In this document: positions 43,224-51,918 of the stretch, in pieces | How positions within the stretch are numbered: position 1 is the first letter of the stretch | How the letters are laid out: each line of letters begins with the position of its first letter | Origin: Vagococcus humatus | GTDB lineage: Bacteria; Bacillota; Bacilli; Lactobacillales; Vagococcaceae | Assembly: GCF_003950325.1 (NCBI RefSeq) | Contig: NZ_PXZH01000005.1 | Span: 1-64,000 of the forward strand | DNA length: 64,000 nucleotides | Reading direction: 5' to 3' | Translations under genes and position numbers: made by a program | Notes under the pieces: model-generated | What the model saw: the letters and a program-made list of their open reading frames with translations, nothing else | Told to the model about the DNA's origin: nothing | The model's database searches: none

Positions 43224-43982
43224 TTATTCATTAAAATATAAACAAAATCGTTTTCCAGCTAACTCGCACACTTGAATATTCATCTCGTATAACTCATCTA
43301 ACACTGGTTTTTGAATCACCTGTTCTGTTATATCATGATAGACCACTTGACCTGCTTTCATCGCTACAATTTCATCAGCATAACTTGAAGCAAAATTAAT
43401 ATCATGAAGAACAATCACCACGGTCTTCCCTTTTTCATCTACTAATCGTCTTAACACTTTCATCAACTGCGCAGCATAACTCATATCTAAATTATTTAAC
43501 GGTTCATCTAATAAAATATAATCTGTATCCTGAGCCAAAATCATGGCAATATAGACTCGTTGCAATTGTCCACCTGATAGTTCATTAATTTGTCTATCCG
43601 CTAAATTGTCTAACCCTAAATAATGTAAAGCCTCTTCAATTAGCCGGTGATCTTCCTCTGTTAAACGCCCTTGACTATAAGGAAAACGGCCAAAAGAAAC
43701 CAATTCTCTAACAGTTAACACTAAATCAATTTGATTACTTTGCTTTAAAATCGCTAATTTTTTAGCTAACTCTTTTGATTTAAATGTAGTAATCTCATTG
43801 CCTGAAATATATATATCCCCACAATCTTTTTCCAGTAAGCGACTCATCATAGATAATAACGTACTTTTTCCAGCTCCATTAGGTCCAATAAACGCTGTTA
43901 GTTTATGCTCTGACAGTTTTAGATTAACTTCTTGCACAACTTCTTTTTGCCGATAAGTTTTTGAAACATTTTGTATATACAT
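43224..43982 (-). CDS. iron-siderophore ABC transporter ATP-binding protein (YclP-like)
   Basis: A 252-residue ATPase. Walker A GPNGAGKSTL (about 33-42), signature LSGGQLQRVYIAMIL (about 136-150), Walker B YILLDEPLNNLD and H-loop VLHDINFA. Its start shares one base with the permease stop upstream. It provides energy to the two permeases that precede it. Length and motif match the FepC family. Co-transcribed in the operon that begins at 45891. Confidence 0.93.
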   Translation of the reverse strand: MYIQNVSKTYRQKEVVQEVNLKLSEHKLTAFIGPNGAGKSTLLSMMSRLLEKDCGDIYISGNEITTFKSKELAKKLAILKQSNQIDLVLTVRELVSFGRFPYSQGRLTEEDHRLIEEALHYLGLDNLADRQINELSGGQLQRVYIAMILAQDTDYILLDEPLNNLDMSYAAQLMKVLRRLVDEKGKTVVIVLHDINFASSYADEIVAMKAGQVVYHDITEQVIQKPVLDELYEMNIQVCELAGKRFCLYFNE

Positions 43983-44947
43983 TACTGACTACCTTTCTGA
44001 TAAGTTTTCCAAATAAAATAAATTCCGCCAACAAATTCAATCATGACACTAATCGTAGTATTCCAATGAAACACATGTTCCACCATAAATTGTCCCCCAA
44101 CAAGTAGAATCAGGCTGATCAAACTACTTCCTATAAATAAATACTTATGCTGGTACTCTTTCATAAAAGAATAGGTTACATTGGATACAATAAACCCTAA
44201 AAAAGTTACAGGACCAACTAATGCAGTTGAAATAGCGACTAAAACACTAACCACAATTAATAATTTTTTTTGAAATACTGGCACATTAATCCCTAAGTTA
44301 ATTCCATGATCTTGTCCTAAATGTAAAACGTCTAAGTGAGCAGACATTCGAAATAAGTAACTAACACCTAATATTAATAAAAGACCTGATACTGCTAGTA
44401 AATCTACTTCTACTTTAGAAAAGCTGGCAAATAAAGCTCCTTGCAATTTGTCAAATTCATTGGGATCCATTAACACTTGAAAAAATGTACTCAAACTAGT
44501 TAAAAAACTTCCTAAAATCATGCCAATCATTAACAAAAGAAACAAATTATGGCCGCCTTTTTTTAATAAAAAACTAATAAGACTGGTGCTCATGATTACC
44601 ATAATCAGTACATTCACTGCGAACACTAATAATTTATATGGATAGAGTTGGTACATGACTTGCCCAAAACTATAAAATAAAATAGTTTGTATTAACAAAT
44701 AAAGAGCATCTATCCCTAAAATATTTGGAGTTAAAAAATGACTATGAGTAACTGTTTGGAAAGTAATCGTACTAAAACTAATAGCAACTCCCACAATAAT
44801 AAAGCCTAGTATTTTTTTACCACGCAGAGCTAAAGCAAACTCCCAGTTACCATAAGTGTGATATGTAAGATAAATAAGCATAATAGCTACTGCTACGAAA
44901 AATAGAGTGCCTAATAAAAAAACTCTTGATTTCATCTTCTGTTTCAT
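43982..44947 (-). CDS. iron-siderophore ABC transporter permease 2 (YclO-like)
   Basis: A 321-residue FecCD-type permease with 8-9 membrane spans. Features include GFIIVGVAISFSTITFQTVT (about 48-67), LGINVPVFQKKLLIVVSV and GPVTFLGFIVSNVTYSF (about 238-254). It forms the channel together with the permease upstream; its start overlaps that gene's stop by four bases (ATGA). The order permease-permease-ATPase-binding protein resembles yclNOPQ of B. subtilis, which imports petrobactin. Confidence 0.9.
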   Translation of the reverse strand: MKQKMKSRVFLLGTLFFVAVAIMLIYLTYHTYGNWEFALALRGKKILGFIIVGVAISFSTITFQTVTHSHFLTPNILGIDALYLLIQTILFYSFGQVMYQLYPYKLLVFAVNVLIMVIMSTSLISFLLKKGGHNLFLLLMIGMILGSFLTSLSTFFQVLMDPNEFDKLQGALFASFSKVEVDLLAVSGLLLILGVSYLFRMSAHLDVLHLGQDHGINLGINVPVFQKKLLIVVSVLVAISTALVGPVTFLGFIVSNVTYSFMKEYQHKYLFIGSSLISLILLVGGQFMVEHVFHWNTTISVMIEFVGGIYFIWKTYQKGSQ

Positions 44948-45891
44948 TTATTTACTCCTTTCCATAGTAAATAAATAAAAATTAAACTACCTAATATGCT
45001 GACAATTAAGCTAACAGACACCTCATAAGGAAAAATAACTACTCTGGCTATAATGTCACATAAAATTAAAAATAAAGAGCCAGCTACTGCTGTAATAGCT
45101 AAAGTTTCTTTCATTTGGTCTCCATAGTAAACGGAAATAATATTAGGAATAATAATGCCTAAAAAAGGTAATGTTCCCACAGTTACTAAGGTGACACTGC
45201 TGGCTAACGCTACAATAGTCATACCAATTAGTTGAACTAACCGATAATTTAAACCTAAATTGATAGCTAAATCCTCCCCTAATCCACTAACCGTTAAGGG
45301 ATAGGCATATAAATAAGCCACAATCAATAAAGGAACGGATAAATAAATAAGTTCATAATCACCTTTTGTCACTGTAGCAAAATTTCCTTCAAGCCAAGTA
45401 GAGATATTTTGAATTAATTGTTTCTTGTAAGCTATAAATGTAACAAATGAACCGATGACATTTCCAAACATTATTCCTAAAAGCGGTACCATGATAGGAT
45501 TTTTTAAAGACATCTTTTGCAGTAACCACATGAATAACAAGGTACCAGTTAACGCAAAAATAAAAGCAACGACTGATCTAGTTAATATTGAAGCTGTAGG
45601 AAAGTACAACATAGTCACTAGAATACCTAGCCTAGCACTATCCATAGTCCCCACTGTAGTTGGTGACACAAATTTATTTTGAGTCAAATGTTGCATAATT
45701 AATCCAGACACACTTGCAGTAGCTCCTGCAATCATCAAACTAACGGTTCTAGGAATTCTGGTTTGCCACAAGATAAATTCTTGCTGCACATTTAAATGAA
45801 ATAAATCTGTTATTGGAATACTATGAACACCTATAAATAAGGAACTAACTGCTGCTATCATCAAACCAATCAAGAGAATTCCTTTTTTCAA
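44944..45891 (-). CDS. iron-siderophore ABC transporter permease 1 (YclN-like)
   Basis: A 315-residue FecCD-type permease. RIPRTVSLMIAGATASVSGLIMQ (in two parts, about 46-68) is the classic N-terminal motif of the family, and GTLPFLGIIIPNI (about 232-244) matches the coupling region. The start codon is TTG with AAAGGAGA upstream. It is the first gene of the operon. A Fur-box candidate stands 22 nt before the start, so iron control is probable. Confidence 0.9.
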   Translation of the reverse strand: MKKGILLIGLMIAAVSSLFIGVHSIPITDLFHLNVQQEFILWQTRIPRTVSLMIAGATASVSGLIMQHLTQNKFVSPTTVGTMDSARLGILVTMLYFPTASILTRSVVAFIFALTGTLLFMWLLQKMSLKNPIMVPLLGIMFGNVIGSFVTFIAYKKQLIQNISTWLEGNFATVTKGDYELIYLSVPLLIVAYLYAYPLTVSGLGEDLAINLGLNYRLVQLIGMTIVALASSVTLVTVGTLPFLGIIIPNIISVYYGDQMKETLAITAVAGSLFLILCDIIARVVIFPYEVSVSLIVSILGSLIFIYLLWKGVNK

Positions 45892-45913
45892 AACATCTTC
45901 TCCTTTCTCTTAT

Positions 45914-45928
45914 TGAGAATGATTTTCA
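45914..45928 (-). promoter_or_regulatory. Fur box
   Basis: TGAGAATGATTTTCA matches the 7-1-7 Fur consensus TGATAATNATTATCA at all but two positions. It lies upstream of the siderophore importer, so the operon is probably derepressed when iron is short. Confidence 0.85.
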
Positions 45929-45984
45929 TTCCCGGTTATTAGTTTAAATAATTTAGGATAAAAATGCAAGCATTGTTAAAAAAT

Positions 45985-46030
45985 AAAAAACACTAAACCA
46001 CCTCAGTAATGAGATGATTTAGTGTTTTTT
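45985..46030. terminator. terminator after the GntR gene
   Basis: AAAAAACACTAAA / TTTAGTGTTTTTT with additional pairing CATC(T)CA inside the loop. The right arm holds the end of the GntR gene. Confidence 0.85.
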
Positions 46031-46748
46031 AATGACTATTCCTATACAATATATTTTTAAACGTATACTTATCTCCTCGGTAATACGATTCATCGTACAT
46101 AATTGGCACACTAGTAATAGAATAGACCACCGAATTTACTTTTAATAAGGCACTTCCCGTCGACACTGTTAATCGTTCCGCTAATTCATCAGTCGCTAGT
46201 AACGCTTCTATTTCTTGATTAGAGTAAGCAATCGAGATGTTTTCTTCAATTTGATCAAACAAAGAATGGCTAGCACTTTCTTCAGATATATTCCGCATGA
46301 AACATTCTTTTATGTACAGATTTTCCATAGTCATCGGTTCATTATCCAAAGACCTGATTCGGATAATATGATAGACATAATCTCCATAATTCAATTCTAA
46401 TTCTTTGGCTATATGATTAGGAATGTTTGCTTTTTTTTCAAATAAAACAACTTGGGTATCGGGGGCTTTTCCTTGTTCTTTTGCTACTTCAGTAAACCCT
46501 TGTAATCCTTTACTACCACTTTGAATTTTTTCTTGAGGTAAAATATAGGTTCCTTTTCCTTTTTGTTTAATCAAAACATTTCGCTTAATAAGTTCTGAAA
46601 TAGCGCGTCTCACTGTTAAACGACTGACTTGAAACTCTTCAGCTAAATCATATTCAGAGGGCAATTTTTGCGAACTAACATATACACCATCTTGTACTCT
46701 TTGATAAATTGCTTGGGCAACTTGTTCAAATAATTTCTCTTGAGTCAT
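46029..46748 (-). CDS. GntR-family regulator, HutC/UTRA subfamily
   Basis: A 239-residue regulator. The winged helix (about 5-70) reads LPSEYDLAEEFQVSRLTVRRAISELIKRN, and GKGTYIL closes the wing. The UTRA ligand domain (about 85-235) is typical of sugar-phosphate, amino-acid or histidine-pathway sensing members. The promoter region holds TATACCAAACAGTATA (46771-46786), an imperfect dyad that could be an autoregulatory operator. It precedes the siderophore operon and follows an amino-acid permease on the same strand, but each has its own terminator, so the regulated gene is not clear; the permease is the best guess. RBS GGAGAGGT. Confidence 0.82.
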   Translation of the reverse strand: MTQEKLFEQVAQAIYQRVQDGVYVSSQKLPSEYDLAEEFQVSRLTVRRAISELIKRNVLIKQKGKGTYILPQEKIQSGSKGLQGFTEVAKEQGKAPDTQVVLFEKKANIPNHIAKELELNYGDYVYHIIRIRSLDNEPMTMENLYIKECFMRNISEESASHSLFDQIEENISIAYSNQEIEALLATDELAERLTVSTGSALLKVNSVVYSITSVPIMYDESYYRGDKYTFKNILYRNSH

Positions 46749-46770
46749 AGTACCTCTCCTTCTACAAATC

Positions 46771-46786
46771 TATACCAAACAGTATA
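46771..46786. promoter_or_regulatory. candidate GntR operator
   Basis: TATAC-CAAACA-GTATA forms a dyad within the promoter region of the GntR gene. Weak, based on symmetry and position only. Confidence 0.35.
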
Positions 46787-46826
46787 TACAATATTATATA
46801 AAATAGATAGACATTCCTCTTAAAAA

Positions 46827-46860
46827 AGAAGCCTATTTTCTACAACTAAATAGGCTTCTT
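46827..46860. terminator. terminator after APC permease
   Basis: Perfect 13-bp arms AAGAAGCCTATTT / AAATAGGCTTCTT with T run on the minus strand. Confidence 0.88.
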
Positions 46861-46869
46861 GCTATCAAA

Positions 46870-48234
46870 TTAATGTTTAATCTTTTGCAATGACTGACTC
46901 GCTAGCAATTGATTTTTTTTCGTATAGATGGCATAAACTGGTAAACCTAGCAGTAAAACGGCTAAGCCAATTAATGCGTTAGAAGGCTGAGCTAAAAGTG
47001 TACTAATAACTACATAACTTCCGCCAACAATCGCTAACATCGGAATAAACGGATACAAAGGTACTCGGTAAACCCGTTTCAAATCAGGCTCTTTCCTTCT
47101 AAGAATTAAAACACCGATAAACGTTAACGTATTAAAAATCCATGCTACAAAAATAGCAATATCTGTTAACATGTCATATTTACCTGTTAAACAGTAAATA
47201 CAAGCTACTACACTAACATACCAAATTGCATTAGCTGGAACACCAGATTTATTTACCTTTTGTAAATGTTTTGCCATAGGAATGCAATTAGTCTTCGCTA
47301 ACGTATAGGTTGATCTAGCTCCTGTAAACACATAGCCATTAAGGGTCCCGTAAACAACCACTAAAATACCCATCGCTACAATTTTTCCACCACTATTACC
47401 AAAGATTTTCATAGCGACTTGAGTTGCAGGAGTTTCTGTTAACATTAATTCATTGGCTGGAAGTACCCACATATAAGCGATATTCATCAAAATAAACACC
47501 ATAGATGCAATACTAATCCCCATAATTAAAGCTTTCGGTAAATCTTTTCCCGGTTCTTTCATCTCTCCAGCAATTTGTCCTACTCCCATCCAACCATCAA
47601 ACGCAAATAAACAAGCTAATAAAGCAATGGAAAAAGCATTAAACGGTTGAATATCTGGCGCTATAATTGGACTGGCTATCGAATGTCCTGTTCCTTTAGA
47701 AAAACTAACTATCATAATAACTAAAATAGGCACAAATTTACCTAATGTAATAATCGTTTGAAAGTAGCCACTTAGCTTAGCACTTAACGTATTCATAAAG
47801 GCTACAAACAAAATGGCTGCTATCGAGATAGTTAGCTTCATCCATTTCATATCTTCTGAAAACCCTAATAAATAAGTTGCCTGAACACCAAAAATAACTG
47901 CAGAAGCTGCCACTAAACCAACTTGATATAACAAGGAATCTGTCCAACCTGCTAAAAAACCTAGTTTCTTTCCGTAGACTTTCGTAACATAAGTCACCAT
48001 GCCACCTGTTTCTGGCACAATTGTCGCTATTTCTGAAACAGTTAAAGCTCCAGCCATAGTTAATATTCCTGCTACAATCCATGCTATCATCCCTAAACCA
48101 GGTGCTCCACCAGTAGCCTTAAATATGGCATAAGGTTTAAAGAAAATACCAGAGCCAATCACAATCCCTAAAATAGTCATTAATGCTGTTGTAAATCCTA
48201 GAGTTCTTGGTAAGCTTTTCTGTTTTTCTTCCAT
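46870..48234 (-). CDS. APC-family amino acid permease (SteT/LAT-like exchanger)
   Basis: A 454-residue membrane protein with 12 spans. The helix-1 loop GIVIGSGIFFKPYAI (about 18-32) and PETGGMVTYVTKVYGKKLGFLAGW (in two parts, about 73-96) match bacterial members of the LAT group such as the serine/threonine exchanger SteT. FAFDGWMGVGQIAGEM (about 209-224) is the helix-6 motif. It exchanges amino acids across the membrane. A near-perfect cre site lies immediately upstream, and a GntR regulator is downstream. RBS GGGGAAG. The substrate is not certain. Confidence 0.85.
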   Translation of the reverse strand: MEEKQKSLPRTLGFTTALMTILGIVIGSGIFFKPYAIFKATGGAPGLGMIAWIVAGILTMAGALTVSEIATIVPETGGMVTYVTKVYGKKLGFLAGWTDSLLYQVGLVAASAVIFGVQATYLLGFSEDMKWMKLTISIAAILFVAFMNTLSAKLSGYFQTIITLGKFVPILVIMIVSFSKGTGHSIASPIIAPDIQPFNAFSIALLACLFAFDGWMGVGQIAGEMKEPGKDLPKALIMGISIASMVFILMNIAYMWVLPANELMLTETPATQVAMKIFGNSGGKIVAMGILVVVYGTLNGYVFTGARSTYTLAKTNCIPMAKHLQKVNKSGVPANAIWYVSVVACIYCLTGKYDMLTDIAIFVAWIFNTLTFIGVLILRRKEPDLKRVYRVPLYPFIPMLAIVGGSYVVISTLLAQPSNALIGLAVLLLGLPVYAIYTKKNQLLASQSLQKIKH

Positions 48235-48249
48235 AATCTTCCCCTTTTT

Positions 48250-48263
48250 TAAAAACGCTTACA
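48250..48263 (-). promoter_or_regulatory. cre site upstream of the APC permease
   Basis: On the minus strand TGTAAGCGTTTTTA matches TGWAARCGYTWNCW at 13 of 14 positions. It lies 16 nt before the permease start, between promoter and RBS, where CcpA would block transcription. Confidence 0.65.
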
Positions 48264-48362
48264 TGTTTATAACCTTCAACATGTGCACCTCAATACTAGT
48301 ATTATAAAATAATCTACTGTAAACTGCACGTTTTTTTTATGATAGCAAATGTTTTTTAATAA

Positions 48363-48398
48363 AAAAAATTAGCTAGCCTAATCGCTAACTAATTTTTT
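48363..48398. terminator. terminator after ywlG-like gene
   Basis: AAAAAATTAG...CTAATTTTTT with a partly paired interior; T run on the minus strand before the permease operon region. Confidence 0.75.
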
Positions 48399-48411
48399 AT
48401 TCATTTTATTA

Positions 48412-48957
48412 TTATTTATAAACTGCACGTTCGCCGCCAATTAATTTTGGTCTAGAGGTTAACGCTGTTACATGAGCTCCTCCTAACTCTTTTAGAACAG
48501 GTCGAATAGGAACTTGTACGTGCTTAATGTGCATACCAATTGAAGTATCTCCAATATCTATACCAGCTTTAGCTGTAATGTGTTCAATTTCAATAGGATC
48601 TGTCATTTGTTCGTAAGCTGCTACCGCACATGAACCTCCTGCATGCAGAGCTGGAACAACATTGACTTGTTCAAAATGATGAGTAACCGCAACTTGTTTT
48701 TCAATAGTCAATGCTCGGTTAATATGTTCACAACCTTGAACAGCTAAATGTATGCCTTTTTCATCTAGTATGTGTTTTAACACCCTAATAATTGTTTCAC
48801 CAATTTCTTTACTAGAATTTTGACCAATAGTTCCGCCTGCTACTTCACTACTACTACATCCTAACACAAAGATCTCTCCTGATTGAATACCGGATTTTTC
48901 TAAAACATCCGTCACAATCTCAGTTAAATCTGTTTCTAATTGTTTCATTGAAATCAT
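48412..48957 (-). CDS. ywlG: YwlG / DUF436 (TIGR01440) family protein
   Basis: A 181-residue cytoplasmic protein of the UPF0340 family: [19 protein letters not shown] (about 31-49), [14 protein letters not shown] (about 83-96), [23 protein letters not shown]. The family is universal in Firmicutes, but its function is unknown; a pyrophosphatase- or thiolase-like fold has been discussed. In B. subtilis ywlG sits between ywlC and glyA; here it is 12 kb away, behind a pyridoxal-kinase gene and an ECF transporter gene, with a 12-nt gap. That hints at a link with B6 (GlyA is a PLP enzyme). RBS GGAGGAAG. Confidence 0.85.
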   Translation of the reverse strand: MISMKQLETDLTEIVTDVLEKSGIQSGEIFVLGCSSSEVAGGTIGQNSSKEIGETIIRVLKHILDEKGIHLAVQGCEHINRALTIEKQVAVTHHFEQVNVVPALHAGGSCAVAAYEQMTDPIEIEHITAKAGIDIGDTSIGMHIKHVQVPIRPVLKELGGAHVTALTSRPKLIGGERAVYK

Positions 48958-48969
48958 GTTACTTCCTCC

Positions 48970-49452
48970 TTATTGTTTGATAGCCTGACGTTGTGCTAAT
49001 AAACGGCTCACTACTACTGATAATAGACCACCTATCAGGTTTTGCCAAATATTACCAATAATAGAAGCAACTCCTGCTCCTACTCCGTATAACAAAGATG
49101 TGGCAAAAAAATAGCCAACGATCATCACACCTGCACTAATGATTAAAGAAAGAAACAGTCCTCTCTTTTTTAGACGACCGGCTACATACCCTTGTAGACC
49201 ATGAATGATCACGGAAAAAATAATCCACTGAGGATAACCTAGCAATAAATCTAATAGCCCACCGCTGATTCCTCCAACAAATCCACCTGTTACTGAACCA
49301 AATAAAATAGCACTTGTATAAATCCCTACTTCTAATAAGTTAATATAACCTTTTGTTAAAGGGACAGGGATAACAAATAACATAGCTAAACCAACTGACA
49401 AAGCTGAAATAACTGCAATTCTAGTTATCATTAAGGTTTTATTTGTTTTCAT
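48970..49452 (-). CDS. ECF transporter S component, probably for vitamin B6 (or thiamine precursors)
   Basis: A 160-residue membrane protein with five or six spans: TRIAVISALSVGLAMLF, then LLEVGIYTSAILFGSVTGG, FVGGISGGLLDLLLGYPQW, and a C-terminal hydrophobic segment. This is the layout of ECF substrate-binding S proteins of the PdxU/ThiW class, which join a shared EcfA-EcfA'-EcfT module elsewhere. ATG at 49452 overlaps the stop of the kinase gene by four bases (ATGA), so it is translated together with that kinase. Its neighbour makes the phosphorylated vitamin, and trapping by phosphorylation is the obvious model. Which vitamer is not decided by sequence. Confidence 0.8.
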   Translation of the reverse strand: MKTNKTLMITRIAVISALSVGLAMLFVIPVPLTKGYINLLEVGIYTSAILFGSVTGGFVGGISGGLLDLLLGYPQWIIFSVIIHGLQGYVAGRLKKRGLFLSLIISAGVMIVGYFFATSLLYGVGAGVASIIGNIWQNLIGGLLSVVVSRLLAQRQAIKQ

Positions 49453-50252
49453 GAACGATTCGCTCCTTGCCAAACATTGCCTATTTGTTGATAAAAAGGT
49501 TGGCCTCCTTGGATACTTTGATGAACAAACTCTTTAGCATCTTTAATTGCTACTGCTGGTGTTGCTTCTTGAGCTAACCGAGCAGTTATGGCTGAAGCAA
49601 ACGTACAACCAGCTCCATTAATTCTATTAGTTGTCAATTTAGGTAGTCTAAAAAATTGAAAATGTTGTCCATCATAATATAAATCTACTGCTTCTTCTCC
49701 TGCCATACGTGTACCACCTTTAATCACAACATGTTGAACTCCTAGTTGCCAAATTTTTTCAGCCGCTTCCTTCATCTCTGACTCACTAGTTAACGGAGGC
49801 ATCTCAGCTAGTAAAGAAGCTTCCAATAAATTGGGAGTGGTTAAAAAAGTATGGGGTAAAATTTCTTGTTGATAAAAAGAAACAATATCTGTTTGTCCTT
49901 TTAGGTAGCTACCTGTTTCTTTAAAAGAAAAAACTGGATCGATAATAAATTGTTGATTAGGATGTTCTTGAATAAATTGACTAAACCAAGTCACGTTTTC
50001 TAGTGATCCTAACATGCCCACTTTTATATAAGGTAAATTAACTGAAGAATCTAGCAATGTCTGTAACTGCTTATCCAATACTTCAGTTGGAATAGGATAG
50101 ATATCAACTTCTTTTTCATGCTGAATCGTCACAATACAAGTTACTGCACTATAACCAAATAGTTCGTATTCTTGAAAGGTACGTAAATCTGCTTCAAATC
50201 CACCGCCACCTGTGGAATCTGAACCTGCAATTGTTAAAATATGTTTAACCAA
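49449..50252 (-). CDS. pdxK: pyridoxal/pyridoxamine or hydroxymethylpyrimidine kinase (PdxK/ThiD family)
   Basis: A 267-residue ribokinase-fold kinase. ILTIAGSDSTGGGGFEADL (about 5-23) is the ThiD/PdxK opening motif, VIKGGTRMAGEEAVDLYYDG (in two parts, about 170-190) and TNRINGAGCTFASAI (about 208-222, with the GAGC anion hole and Asp replaced by N-G-A-G-C) complete it. The TTG start at 50252 follows GAAGGAGGG; the ORF is open to 50273. The Firmicute PdxK, which accepts pyridoxal and HMP, resembles ThiD and is preferred here because of the coupled S component. It cannot be excluded that it is ThiD. Confidence 0.82.
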   Translation of the reverse strand: MVKHILTIAGSDSTGGGGFEADLRTFQEYELFGYSAVTCIVTIQHEKEVDIYPIPTEVLDKQLQTLLDSSVNLPYIKVGMLGSLENVTWFSQFIQEHPNQQFIIDPVFSFKETGSYLKGQTDIVSFYQQEILPHTFLTTPNLLEASLLAEMPPLTSESEMKEAAEKIWQLGVQHVVIKGGTRMAGEEAVDLYYDGQHFQFFRLPKLTTNRINGAGCTFASAITARLAQEATPAVAIKDAKEFVHQSIQGGQPFYQQIGNVWQGANRS

Positions 50253-50341
50253 AACAATCCCTCCTTCTCTCATTCAGTTTACAAAATAACTGACTGAAAC
50301 AAAAGAGCCAATTGAGTGGATTTTTTACCATCCATTTGTTA

Positions 50342-50379
50342 AAAAAGATCTTTCCTAGCAAAATAGGAAAGACCTTTTT
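50342..50379. terminator. terminator after GH1 gene
   Basis: AAAAAGATCTTTCCTA / TAGGAAAGACCTTTTT, T run on the minus strand (one mismatch). Confidence 0.85.
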
Positions 50380-50390
50380 AATACATCAAT

Positions 50391-51767
50391 TTAAAATCCA
50401 TTCTGTGAACTAATCTTTTTAAACCAAAAACTGCTTAGTTTAGGTTTCCGAATAAACTGATTATCTAAATCAACTTGATAAAAACCATACCGATTTTTAT
50501 ACCCATTAAGCCATGACCAACAATCAATAAATGTCCACACATGATAACCAAAACAATGGCTACCTTCAGCAATAGCTTGATGTAAATACTCTAAATGTTC
50601 TTTAACAAATGCAATCCGGTACTGATCTTGAATAACCTGATTCTTAGTAAATTTTTCTTCCCCTTCTACTCCCATGCCATTTTCTGAAACATACCAGGGA
50701 ATATTGTCATACTCCTGTTGAATTCTTTTAGCTAAATCATACATACCTGCAGGATAAATCTCCCATCCTCGGTGAGGATTTATCCGTTTTTCTGGCCAAT
50801 TATAGCCTCGGGCAAAATAGCCTGGTGATTTAGCAGGAAATACTTGATTTTTTGGTGCTTGAACCCGTAAAGGTTGGTAGTAATTCACCCCTAAAAAATC
50901 AATCTTATACTGTCTGATTAATTCTTTATCACCAGCATTTGTTTTAGGTGTTAATCCATGTTCCTGTAAAACATTTTTTAACTCAAGGGGAATTTCTCCT
51001 TTTACAACTGGATCTAAAAAGCTACGGGTATAAAATAAGTCTGCATAAAACTGAGCCTGTTGATCTTCTGGGTTCTGACTTTTAGCATAAATTGGCGATA
51101 AATTTAAAATAATACCAATTTTCCCTTTAGAAATTCCAACTTGTCTAAAGGCTTGAACAGCTTTGACATGAGCCATTAACGTGTGATAGCCTACTTGAAT
51201 TGCGCGTTTAAAATCAATCACTTTAGGATAATGGGCCTCTCCTAAATAGCCACATTCGATGTGAACCATCGGCTCATTAAAAGTAGTCCAGTCTTTAACC
51301 AAATCGCCAAATTGTTCAAAAGCAGTTTGGGCATAAAAAGCAAAAGCATCAACTGCTTCACGCATCTCCCAACCACCTTTTTCCATTAACCACCAAGGCA
51401 TATCAAAGTGAAACAGATTAATAATAGGCTTAATTCCTGCTTGAAGCATCTCTGTAAAATAATTTCTATAAAAAGAAACTGCTTTGGTATTAAGAGTTTG
51501 TCCATCTGGCAATAATCTAGTCCAGGCAATCGATGTTCTATAGGAATTTAATCCCATCTCTTTCATTAACCGAACATCTTCTTTATAAAGGTAATACGTG
51601 TTAGATGTATCTTTTGGTCCTATTTGATTAAAAAATTGCTGTGGTTCTAGTTCATACCACTTGTCCCAAGTCGAAGGACTTTTTCCATCTATCAACGCTG
51701 CCCCTTCTGTTTGAGGTGCTGAGGCTGCTGCTCCCCAAAGAAAAGACTCTGGAAATATTTTTTCCAT
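50391..51767 (-). CDS. GH1 family glycosidase (beta-glucosidase/6-phospho-beta-glucosidase)
   Basis: A 458-residue TIM-barrel hydrolase. The acid/base E165 is in TFNEPM and the nucleophile E362 is in VSENGMG. FLWGAAASAPQTEGA is the N-terminal signature. The ATG at 51767 follows GAGGAA; the ORF reads further to 51851 without an RBS. It has no signal peptide, so it acts on imported sugar. No PTS gene is next to it: instead it lies 151 nt behind a DUF7916-like gene and an AraC regulator of an ABC-importing glycan locus, so an unphosphorylated beta-glycoside or beta-galactoside is more likely than a 6-phospho sugar. This is an inference. Confidence 0.88.
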   Translation of the reverse strand: MEKIFPESFLWGAAASAPQTEGAALIDGKSPSTWDKWYELEPQQFFNQIGPKDTSNTYYLYKEDVRLMKEMGLNSYRTSIAWTRLLPDGQTLNTKAVSFYRNYFTEMLQAGIKPIINLFHFDMPWWLMEKGGWEMREAVDAFAFYAQTAFEQFGDLVKDWTTFNEPMVHIECGYLGEAHYPKVIDFKRAIQVGYHTLMAHVKAVQAFRQVGISKGKIGIILNLSPIYAKSQNPEDQQAQFYADLFYTRSFLDPVVKGEIPLELKNVLQEHGLTPKTNAGDKELIRQYKIDFLGVNYYQPLRVQAPKNQVFPAKSPGYFARGYNWPEKRINPHRGWEIYPAGMYDLAKRIQQEYDNIPWYVSENGMGVEGEEKFTKNQVIQDQYRIAFVKEHLEYLHQAIAEGSHCFGYHVWTFIDCWSWLNGYKNRYGFYQVDLDNQFIRKPKLSSFWFKKISSQNGF

Positions 51768-51861
51768 ATCAGATTCCTCATTTCTTCTGCTTTTTGTTAC
51801 TTCCACTATATTAAGAGAGCGTATTCTGTGCAATATGTATTTCTTTTTCACTAGTCAAAAA

Positions 51862-51899
51862 AAGAAACGAATAAAAAATTAGCTCTTTACTCGTTTCTT
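51862..51899. terminator. terminator after the DUF7916-like gene
   Basis: AAGAAACGA / TCGTTTCTT, with a 20-nt loop; T7 on the minus strand after the stem. Confidence 0.65.
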
Positions 51900-51918
51900 C
51901 TTATTATTTTTTAGTATA

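Noticed and set aside
47777-48082. 101-codon minus-strand ORF
   Set aside because: Out-of-frame shadow inside the APC permease.
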